From Corythucha ciliata (Eukaryota > Arthropoda > Insecta > Hemiptera > Tingidae): a DNA stretch of 64,000 nucleotides. Position 1 is the first letter of the stretch, and each line of letters opens with the position of its first letter. Below the pieces are notes generated by a model. It was not told where the DNA came from. It ran no database searches and was given only the letters and a program-made list of their open reading frames with translations. The DNA is taken from the NCBI GenBank assembly GCA_038030265.1, contig CM075941.1, forward strand, positions 7,998,001 to 8,062,000, written 5' to 3'. A program made the translations under genes and the position numbers. This document shows positions 55,736 to 64,000 of the stretch, one piece after another.

Positions 55736-57314
55736 AGCAGGGGCTTGAGAATAAACATCTTGGGGGGGCTAAGTCCCTATAGACCCCCTTAAATCCGCCA
55801 ATGCGTATCGTATAGCGGAAGCCGCGTGAACAACGATGCAAAATTGAACAGGCGTGCCTAACTTTTTCAATGTCGAAACGATTTCATCGAAATCCGGGAT
55901 GCCTATTAAAAAAAAATTAGTAGGAGGGATTCTAAACGCATCCATCTGAAGAACGTTTAGCAAAAATGGGCGCCTTCCGTTATGAACTTATTCTGCCAAA
56001 TTTTCGATGGATAGTTTAGCGAAAATATAAAGAACGCTATTTAACGCCACTTTAAACCTCCGTTGAGAAGGCTTATGATGAATTGTGCCGTTGGATGCGA
56101 CCGTTCCACAATGAAAAAAAGTGTCCTCTTTGAGGATTTTTCGTCAAAATTACCATAATAACAGCTGGAAGGAGAGATATTTCAGTCTTACTAAAAAAAA
56201 GAGGAGTCTCTGCCAAAAAATAATGAATGAATTAGACTACCTAAGCGCGTATGCGCTTTTGAGTGCATACGTACACTCAAAAGCGGTATTTTGTGGTAGG
56301 CAATTAGGCATCAGCTAAAGCTGTACGCCGAGCCACTTGTTTTTGAGTCCATACTAGACCCCATCTCAGACCTCCACTGGTATTTCTACAGTAATTTATT
56401 TTTCCACATTTTTCTCCTGGAGAGTTATGTCTCCCCTTTTGGTGGCACACGTCAAGTTCTAAATGAAATTCAATTCTACAGAACTTTATTTTCGATGGAA
56501 TTAAGATCAGAGACGATGGCCGCATAATTTTGCCATAAAATGTGTTGCAAAAAAGTTTGTTTTCGAAAATCACTTGTTCCGAGTTCATATATCTTACTAA
56601 CGGTTACAGACGGTAAAAACCCCTAGGAATAAAATATGTATGAAATTGTGTGAGCTATACTTTTGTATACGCATACATGCTGTAAAAAACCAACCCCTTC
56701 CGAGATAAAGCCATAAAACCAAAATAAGAGACCTTTGCCCCTCCCTCTCCACCCCTTGCGCCATCACTCGGGGCAAGGACTTTTAATATGTCATACCTCT
56801 AGGTACACCAAACAACGTACCGCAGTTAGTTTTTGTACGTTTTGACTTTCCGTCTAGACCCCTATTTTAGGCATTCGTTGACTGGACTAGAGGGAGAGAA
56901 GGGAGCGTTCTGGCCGATGATCTGAAGTTGTTGAAACCGGTCTGCTTATATTCGCGGAGTGACAAATTCTTTTGGATGCTTGGTTCTTTGGTTTGCTCTT
57001 GGTTGGTCAAGTCAAGATAGGGCACCAGAATTGATAAAAATATGGCGATAAGAAAAATGCGTGAATGAGAGGCGAACTCTCTCAACATCCCGTGAGCTCG
57101 GTTGATCACATTTGCATATTTTGAAATGGGAAAGGGGGGTGGAAGAGTGTTGGGGGTCCATACTCAGACGAATAAATAGAACGTGGTTCTATTTCCTGAC
57201 TCGGGCAAAATCACTCGCTCCTCACTGGGCCGAGTACTGTCTGAAGTGATTACACGAGGCTTTACTCGGCCGAATGCCGTCTCGGCCGAGCACTCGGTAC
57301 GTGTAATTGGGCCT
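55736..57314. repeat. Dispersed module and right Harbinger-like arm
   Basis: 55745-55805 repeats the module seen at 85-165. From about 56570 to 57314 the sequence is the inverted counterpart of 49535-50210, ending in TIR-like DNA with CTCGGCCGAG palindromes. Minus-strand ORFs at 56304-56588 and 56867-57109 lie in the arm but have no domain I can identify. Confidence 0.6.
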
Positions 57315-57317
57315 TTA

Positions 57318-58186
57318 TTTAAATATGTTTTTCCCAAGTAACGAGCAAAATATCAATCAATTTCTAGCAATTGCCTGGAAACTGACCACCTGAAAATTGA
57401 AAAATATTTTGCTCGTTGTTTGGTGAGTACCACATGTGTGTTTCTTTAGGGTCTAATGAAATCCAGTTTTGCAAACCTCGGAAAGGTGAACTTGCAGTCG
57501 AGTTGTAGTATTAAAGAACTGCCAACTTGTTGTTGCAATTTTTTCAGTTTTTCGCAGAACCATTACAACAGTGAGGTGGACCCTAACAATAACACAATAA
57601 AAAATAGCAAGTTTACTGTATTTTTTCTCAATGCTTGGAGTTTTTAAAATGGCTGGCCTAATAATTTAACTTAAATTATTAATTTAAAATTATTAATTTA
57701 ATTTAAATAATTTTAATTTGTTATTCGTGAGTAATTAATTGAGTTCCGTCTGCGCTGCTTTGCTCATAGGGGAACTGCATCGGTACGTCGCCGCGCGCCG
57801 CACTCCACGTCATTACTAGCCGTGTCGGCTCGTTCAACATAGCCGTATGTATCATTTGGTAAAAAGAAAAAAGAAAAGAAGGGAGACAGTAATTGTACAT
57901 GAAAAAAAGAACCTTCATAAAGCTGCCGCGTCGTGTAGGTTCAGATGGTTGTGCTTACGTCGCAAGAGAAGTCGTGTAAGCACGGTAAGATCGGACATGA
58001 AAAGCCATGTTAACCGTGTCCCCCGCTACTTAGAATGTGCGTTTCGACTTTCAAGCCATTAGCCTCCTAGTGAATTCCATTCTAGCCGTTCAGTGTTAGT
58101 GAGCAGTTGAGTGCTGGGTTTTTGTTTCAATTCAATTTCTTTTGTTCGATCAAATTCTTCGTTTCTGGGTTCAGCGTTTCAACACC
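57318..58186. other. Upstream region of the THAP pseudogene
   Basis: AT-rich palindromic DNA at 57655-57720 ('ttaaattattaatttaa'), then GC-richer DNA with 'tagccgtg' motifs (57825, 57843) and 'taagcacgg' and 'taaccgtg' variants near 57975 and 58010. The motif recurs at 60105-60205 on the far side of the gene. This suggests subterminal repeats of a DNA transposon enclosing it; ends not found. Confidence 0.4.
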
Positions 58187-59157
58187 ATGGATTCGGGAGA
58201 GGTGTCTACTCTTTTTAGTTCATGGAACATCAGTGAAGAGGCGATGCTGATTGTAATTTGTGAGTAGAACATAATTATTGCCATTAGTTAATATTTATTG
58301 CTCGCTTTTGCGCATTTTCATCATTTTGAACCTAGAAATTTTGGCAGCTAACTTCAGCTTTCCTTATTTGCTCATAATGACTCCATTGCAAGTGTTTTTA
58401 CCGCCATCATCAGTTTGAACGTTTTGGTTGGGTTGCCTTCAGGAGCGGAGGTATTGGCCCCCACCCCTTTCTAATCATGCTATCACGTGGTACTATTTCC
58501 TCTTATTCATAGCTTGAGATCATCTCCCTCTCACACTCACTCCATCATTCTCTCACAGGACTGCCTCTGACAGAGGCCACTGTCAATAATTAGGTTTTTC
58601 GTTACTTATAGGAGAGTCAGTGGTGTTTTGTGAAGAATTCAGTGCCCCAACATTTCATTTAAACAAGTAGTGGGTCTACCTGGCACCACCAACGTCGTTA
58701 TATTCGCCAATTGACAAATCAATGTCTGCAGAAGCTCTCTAAGCGAAACGTTCCAATTAAAAGTAAGTAAACAATTCTAAAACAATGGAACAGGCCTAAC
58801 AAAATTATCAACACGCACGTGTGCTTAGGACGGGAAGAACCTGGCTCTGGAGCATATGTGTGTTGCTGCCATTTTCCGGACAGAGAAAAAGCTTGACCCT
58901 GTTTTATTTGACCGTGACAGAAATAAGATCTTCACTTTTCAAAGTGAAGCTCCCAAAGAACAAACAAATCTTCGAACAGCGACTCTTGCATCCAGTGTAG
59001 ACGAAAATTGTTCAGGGTCACCTGACACAGCAGCCTTTTACAACCCGTTCGCTGCCCTCGACAGACACGCTACAATACACTTACCACGATGTTCAGATAA
59101 AGTTTTTTGTAATAAATACAACAATAAAATTGAAAAATCCACTGCTTTTGCATAAAA
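58187..59157 (+). pseudogene. THAP-type zinc finger gene remnant with recognisable introns
   Basis: The last exon (from 58829, after the acceptor GTGCTTAG) encodes GREEPGSGAYVCCCHFPDRE and, after a one-base frameshift, KKLDPVLFDRDRNKIFTF. This is the second half of a THAP DNA-binding domain with its C-x2-H pair and the following 'P..F.r...k.F' run. An exon just upstream ending IRQLTNQCLQKLSKRNVPIK (donor GTAAGT at 58763) joins in phase at a common THAP intron position. A possible first exon, MDSGEVSTLFSSWNISEEAM from ATG 58187 in a good context with donor GTGAGT at 58260, is less certain. The first Cys pair of THAP is not intact. AATAAA signals lie at 59111-59125. P-type DNA transposons and cellular regulators both use this domain; the surrounding repeats favour a transposon. 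Confidence 0.55.
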
Positions 59158-60347
59158 TAAAATGTTTTGTTTAGCTTCACTGGTTGTGCTACCTTCCGGA
59201 TAATGACGTCGTGCACACTAATGGACCGAATTTGTGTTCATTTCCCCTTTAAAATTTCTTACCTAATGCCCTGTTTTTTTAAACAGGTTCGTACACGGTT
59301 TGAATGAAGTATCCTCTCAAAAAGATTGATTCTTTCGCATGGAGATGATGATACACAACGCACAACTTTGTTTTTCGCCATAACTATCTTAACGAAAGTT
59401 TGAAAATCAATTGATGAGATCCGAACTCATCTCCTATTTGCAGCGTTTTGAATGCGTAGAGGGAATATCGAAGCGATTAGAATCTCATTCAAAGACGAAA
59501 TAAGCCCGTACAAGCTAACTGGTCCTTTTTTTTTATGCAAAATTTCTCGTGTTATTACACTAAAACTTGTGATTAGTGCTTTATTCGGATATCTTAACTT
59601 ATCAAACAAAGCTATGATAGGTGTCTCGTGAGAGCAAAGACAGCGTTGTACTTCAACGTTTCCATACAACTACTTTTGCCATGAGTTTCATGGCACTGCC
59701 AATACTGCCATGGCTAGAGCAATTGTAGGTTGCTGGTAAACATTGAGAGGATTGCTGAATAGCACGACTCAAACAGTCGCATTGACTCGACTACGTACAG
59801 TCGTGGTGAAAGTCTATGCTTGCCATGTGCCCGAGACGATGTACTTGACTGGGCTAGCTATGCTTCTGTCCTGTATGCACCTCAATTGCAGCCAAGTACG
59901 CATGGCTTAATTCAGCACGTTGGCACGACCAACACCACCATGTTAACACGACTGAACTGATAGTCTAACACGGTGAAGTTTATAATGCGTGCAAGGCTAT
60001 GACAATAATGTAGCACCGCTCACGCGACAAAGATAGCTCGGCCACATTTGTCTGATTACACGGCAAAGGCTACCGTGTCCTGTTTGCAAGGCCATCAGTG
60101 AAGGCTAGCCGTGCACTCGGCTGAGCATCCACGTGAATTGTTAGCCGTGTCTGGCTCAGCCATGTGTGACTCTAACATGGCGGCAGGTCCGGTAGCCGTG
60201 TAAATTCACAAGGCTAACGCTGCCGGAATAAAAGGACTGCAAATTCGTAGTCATGCATAGTCGTGTTTTTGCCTCATATTTTTCTCAGTGTAGTACCCTT
60301 GATCAGCAATTACCATCGCTGACCATAACCGTCCCACACCGCGTCTA
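59158..60347. other. No gene; 'agccgtg' motif cluster
   Basis: Ordinary AT-rich DNA to 59690, then a GC-richer part with many short words such as 'catggcta', 'gcacgac', 'agccgtg' and 'aacatggcgg' up to 60235. I see no ORF with a domain. Confidence 0.4.
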
Positions 60348-60871
60348 CAGCGTCCTACGACTCTATCAACATGCTTAATGGTCAACGGTAACTGCACACT
60401 GGTTGCCTCATAACACATCAACGGGTATCACTCCTCGTCCCACCTTGTTTCAGTGAGTTATACCCTGTGGAAATGGTTTATTTGAAATGAAAAATCTGTA
60501 AAATTAGTTGTTGAATTAGGCAACCACACAAAATTGATTTTCCAGCCACGGCTTCACGGTCACGGTGTCACGGCTTTCGTGAAACAAATCCGCGAATTGA
60601 TGTTTTTCATAGTAGATACTAGCGAAATTTCAGCAGTTATGGTTTTGAAGTCAGCCAAACGCGCAAAAATGTTTTTTGAGGGCAAAATGCACCAAATCGG
60701 TTTAAGATGTACACAAATTGGAGTTTTGATGCTATTATGTACTATTATGAGAAATTTCTTTTTTAGTTGAGTCACATCTGCGAAAATGAACTAAAGGCAC
60801 GAAGATCCTAGAAACATTAATTTTTTTTTTTTTTTTGTGAGCGAAATTCGAGATATGACTTTTCCGTGAGC
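60348..60871. repeat. Left arm of a large inverted repeat (524 bp)
   Basis: Reverse complement of 62022-62542 with only a few substitutions and homopolymer differences. The arms face each other across about 1.15 kb that contains repeat R copy 2 and the assembly gap. Confidence 0.92.
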
Positions 60872-60984
60872 GTGAACGTAACAAAATGCGGCGACCCTAT
60901 ACAATCCGACGGCATCTAGGGGTGGGCAGTTGCCCCACTGAGTCTTCGCTTTCGAGTCTATGGAAGGGCAACTGCCAGGGGTGG

Positions 60985-61475
60985 GTTTGAGATAGGAAGC
61001 AGGAACAGCATAGCCCCAAGATGCCAAGCGCGTCGCATGAGTAGGGTTGCGAAATGTCCGGGGTCAAATTTGCTAATTTTGCCTCACATCCCGGCCTGCG
61101 AACTGTCCCGGGGAATTCCGGATATGGGGAATAGATCCCCCCTCCCCCGAGCCACAAGTATAAGAACGAAGGAGCACTAGTACCATAACGATGAGCCCCA
61201 TAAAATCTCCAAGAGCGTTTCACGTTGAAGTTAGATTTAGCAGATTTTCTGGACTTGAAGCAGCCCGAAAAGGTCCGAGTACGTCCAGCTTTATCCTTGG
61301 ACTTCAGACCCAACGCAGTAGTGTACCCAGGTACGGGGAAACCCTCTATCAGACAAAAATCGGTATTATTTGTGGCTATGGCTGCTAAAAAGCGCTGATT
61401 CGTGGCCTCGCGATGCAACTTCCAGACTAAAATTAAGGACAAAATCGCTGATTCGCGGTACACAGAGGCCATTCT
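60985..61475 (-). repeat. Dispersed repeat R, copy 2 (uninterrupted)
   Basis: Minus-strand copy of 1892-2645 without its 240-base insertion. A fragment of the same repeat (61151-61185) reappears inverted at 61988-62021, right after the gap. Confidence 0.82.
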
Positions 61476-61487
61476 TCGAAAAAATTT

Positions 61488-61987
61488 NNNNNNNNNNNNN
61501 NNNNNNNNNNNNNNNNNNNNNNNNNNNNNNNNNNNNNNNNNNNNNNNNNNNNNNNNNNNNNNNNNNNNNNNNNNNNNNNNNNNNNNNNNNNNNNNNNNNN
61601 NNNNNNNNNNNNNNNNNNNNNNNNNNNNNNNNNNNNNNNNNNNNNNNNNNNNNNNNNNNNNNNNNNNNNNNNNNNNNNNNNNNNNNNNNNNNNNNNNNNN
61701 NNNNNNNNNNNNNNNNNNNNNNNNNNNNNNNNNNNNNNNNNNNNNNNNNNNNNNNNNNNNNNNNNNNNNNNNNNNNNNNNNNNNNNNNNNNNNNNNNNNN
61801 NNNNNNNNNNNNNNNNNNNNNNNNNNNNNNNNNNNNNNNNNNNNNNNNNNNNNNNNNNNNNNNNNNNNNNNNNNNNNNNNNNNNNNNNNNNNNNNNNNNN
61901 NNNNNNNNNNNNNNNNNNNNNNNNNNNNNNNNNNNNNNNNNNNNNNNNNNNNNNNNNNNNNNNNNNNNNNNNNNNNNNNNNNNNNNN
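61488..61987. other. Assembly gap, exactly 500 N
   Basis: A run of 500 N. The round number indicates a placeholder rather than a measured distance. Apparent ORFs across it are meaningless. Confidence 0.98.
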
Positions 61988-62021
61988 ATGGTACTAGTGC
62001 TCCTTCGTTCTTATACTTGTG

Positions 62022-62542
62022 GCTCACGGAAAAGTCATATCTCGAATTTCGCTCACAAAAAAAAAAAAAATTAATGTTTCTAGGATCTTCGTGCCTTTAG
62101 TTCATTTTCGCAGATGTGACTCAACTAAAAAAGAAATTTCTCATATAGTACATAATAGCATCAAAACTCCAATTTTTGTACATCTTAAACCGATTTGGCG
62201 CATTTTGCCCTCAAAAAACATTTTTGCGCGTTTGGCTGACTTCAAAACCATAACTGCTGAAATTTCGCTAGTATCTACTATGAAAAACATCAATTCACGG
62301 ATTTGTTTCACGAAAGCCGTGACACCGTGACCGTGAAGCCGTGGCTGGAAAATCAATTTTGTGTGGTTGTCTAATTCAACAACTAATTTTACAGATTTTT
62401 CATTTCAAATAAACCATTTCCACAGGGTATAACTCACTGAAACGAGGTGGGACGAGGAGTGATACCCGTTGATGTGTTATGAGGCAACCAGTGTGCAGTT
62501 ACCGTTGACCATTAAGCATGTTGATAGAGTCGTAGGACGCTG
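62022..62542. repeat. Right arm of the large inverted repeat (521 bp)
   Basis: Inverted counterpart of 60348-60871. On the gap side it is joined directly to a 34-base piece of repeat R, whereas the left arm has about 280 further bases at that point. Confidence 0.92.
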
Positions 62543-62547
62543 GATAA

Positions 62548-62690
62548 TGCTTCATCTTGAATTAAATCGAAAAGATGCACATGAAAAATAATAAATAAAA
62601 AAATTAGTTAATTATTGACTAAAAGCCTTTGAGAACGGAGGTTTTTCTTTTTCTTTTCTTTTCTTTAAAATACAGTCCACTACATCATCA
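62548..62690 (+). repeat. Possible 5' LTR end of a BEL/Pao element
   Basis: AT-rich DNA with 'aataataaataaa' ending in CATCATCA just before the putative primer site. No second LTR is in the window, so start and end are inferred from position only. Confidence 0.35.
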
Positions 62691-62693
62691 TTT

Positions 62694-62713
62694 TTGGTCA
62701 TTCCGGACCGGAT
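62694..62713 (+). promoter_or_regulatory. Putative primer-binding site of the BEL/Pao element
   Basis: TTTGGTCATTCCGGACCGGA resembles the 'TTTGGTCCTTCGAGCCGG' type leader that follows the 5' LTR in many insect BEL/Pao elements. Assigned from recall of that pattern, not from an alignment. Confidence 0.4.
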
Positions 62714-63005
62714 CTGAACAGTTATTTTGATCAGTCCGATTTGCGAAGCAGATTCATCGTCGTTGAAGCAGACATCAAGTCACCAACGTCAAATTACCAT
62801 CTCAATTTTTTTTGGACGCGAACTCTTCGTCGAGCTCTTTTCATCGTTGATTAATCTTCATCATCTCTTCAATTTTTGTTCAAAAATCATTTAGAACAAC
62901 TTGTACTTCCGTTGCATTATATTATCATCTTTTTTTTTTCTAGACGCATAACCGCATCTTCGACGCGTGTATCCTTCACTTTGATCAATTCGCACTGTCA
63001 TCGTA

Positions 63006-64000
63006 ATGGACATCGAGAGTCTCAAACGGCATCGAGCCGTCATCAAAGGTCAATTGACCAGATTCACAAATTTTTTGCAGGGCAGTCATGAAGCGGACTC
63101 GGTTCAAATCACTGCACGACTGGAAAAGATAGAAAATCTCTACAACCAATTCAACGAAATTCAATTTTCCATTGAACAGCAGACCGAACCAGAGAATCTC
63201 ACTATTCAGGAAGAAGAGCGTGAGTCGCATCGTCGCATTGGCAAAAACTCGTTTAATGTCGATTCAAACATGCCATCGCAGCAACAATGCATACGAAACA
63301 ACGAATCAGGAAGTTACTAATCAAGTAAATGTAAAATTACCATCTTTAAATTTGGTTAAATTTAATGGTAACCAAGAAGATTGGCTATCATTTTCCGATT
63401 ATTTTACCTCTCTTGTCGATAAAAATGAATCTTTGTCGGACATACAAAAATTCTACTACCTTCGTTCGTCTCTTAGTGGTACCGCCCTCCAAGTGATTGA
63501 GGCTGTCGAGTTAACGTCTAATAACTACAAGGTAGCATGGCAATTATTACAAGAACGTTCCATAACAAAACATTAATAACGAAAATTCACGTAAAATCCT
63601 TGTTCGATATTCCCTCCGTTCACCAAGAATCAGGAAACGAATTAAGGGAACTTTTAAATTCAGTCCTCAAACACGTTCGAGCTTTAAAGGCACTGGGTCA
63701 GCCCACAGAATCTTGGGATGACGAGGACGATGCATTTTGCGAAGACTATTGTGAAAAAACAACCGTCCGTAGCTTAAACGGCCGCTACACTGTTAGCATG
63801 CCATTAAAACGATCCCCGTCACTTCTCAAGTCACAGTAAAGCATCAGCATTAAAAATATTTTTATCACTCGAACGTAGATTGCTCAGTTCCCCGTCAACG
63901 TATTCCGGATACAAATCATTCATGCGAGAATACGAAGACCTTGACCACATGGAGTTAGTTGGTGAACTAGACTCTACTGACGTAGACAAAAATAGTTCAT
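63006..64000 (+). pseudogene. BEL/Pao gag (DUF1759), runs off the window
   Basis: MDIESLKRHRAVIKGQLTRF at 63006 starts a gag with the standard helical N-terminus and RLEKIENLYNQFNEIQFSIE. A frameshift near 63300 moves to VKLPSLNLVKFNGNQEDWLS, ESLSDIQKFYYLRSSLSGTA and LTSNNYKVAWQLLQER, the DUF1759 core. Another near 63560 leads to KTLITKIHVKSLFDIPSV and LLNSVLKHVRALKALGQPTE. The domain order and spacing are normal and the start is a good ATG about 300 bases after the putative primer site. The rest of gag and pol would lie beyond 64000. The two frameshifts argue for a dead copy, unless the second is a sequencing error. Confidence 0.85.

Larger units (their letters stand above)
49535..57314. mobile_element. 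Inverted Harbinger-like arms bracketing 4.7 kb of satellites
   Basis: The left end AGGCCCAATTACATCAACCG and the reversed right end AGGCCCAATTACACGTACCG are each flanked by TTA (49532-49534 and 57315-57317). The arms stay similar for hundreds of bases: 49925-50160 matches the reverse complement of 56620-56870 ('gaaagtcaaaacgtacaaaa', 'aaaagtccttg', 'atgcgtatacaaaa'). Between the arms lie satellites B and C. It may be one large element or two opposed copies; because TTA is the preferred target, matching flanks do not decide. Confidence 0.55.

Noticed and set aside
60897..62100. ORFs of 232-376 codons across the gap
   Set aside because: They consist mostly of N translated as X and have no meaning.
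62570..62690. Exact 5' LTR of the last BEL/Pao element
   Set aside because: Without a second LTR in the window the borders cannot be proved; kept only as a low-confidence entry.

Overview
The window reads as invertebrate nuclear DNA, most likely from an arthropod and probably an insect. Every coding region I recognise is a eukaryotic transposable element or a remnant of one: BEL/Pao, Ty3/gypsy of CsRN1 type, Ty1/copia, a non-LTR element with a restriction-like endonuclease, a DUF4780 LINE ORF1, a Penelope-like fragment, pogo, PIF/Harbinger, hAT and THAP. The rest is degenerate tandem repeat, AT-rich spacer and homopolymer runs. I found no intact cellular protein gene, no operon-like organisation and no CRISPR array. 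The species cannot be named from the sequence.

Layout. 1-2.6 kb: satellite debris, a 172 bp Harbinger-type MITE and a dispersed repeat that recurs inverted at 61 kb. 3.9-4.5 kb: BEL/Pao gag fragment (-). 4.5-9 kb: no recognised gene. 9.0-10.4 kb: decayed DUF4780 LINE ORF1. 10.8-13.2 kb: tandem repeats. 14.3-14.8 kb: another BEL/Pao gag fragment. 15.0-18.4 kb: non-LTR element (-) with reverse transcriptase and a C-terminal restriction-like endonuclease. 18.4-25.8 kb: an older BEL/Pao element split by a younger full-length BEL/Pao element (19104-25026, TSD GCCTT). 25.8-28.9 kb: nothing recognised. 28.9-30.0 kb: a MITE and a pogo transposase C-terminus with a PHD-like finger. 32.2-33.6 kb: LINE RNase H remnant split by an 831 bp hAT-like element (TSD GTGGGGAA), followed by a tRNA-like gene. 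36.7-43.9 kb: copia element (-), TSD GTTGT, split by a 2.16 kb Harbinger-like element, TSD TTA. 44.3-47.6 kb: compact gypsy element (-), TSD AACT. 47.9-49.3 kb: Penelope GIY-YIG fragment and a unit with inverted subterminal repeats. 49.5-57.3 kb: two inverted Harbinger-like arms around about 4.7 kb of tandem repeats. 58.2-59.2 kb: THAP-domain pseudogene. 60.3-62.5 kb: near-identical inverted arms around a gap of exactly 500 N. 62.6-64.0 kb: start of another BEL/Pao element leaving the window.

The elements do not form a pathway. They form a record of nested insertions whose order can be read from target-site duplications and restored reading frames. Four independent nestings are visible, plus one paralogous empty site. 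Each LTR element is damaged. Three of the four integrases have lost or changed the catalytic block around the third acidic residue; only the gypsy element keeps all three acidic residues. The most useful observations are the clean nested insertions, the paired arms around satellite DNA, the large size difference between the copia LTRs, and the little-known type of the RLE retrotransposon. I found no convincing new functional system.
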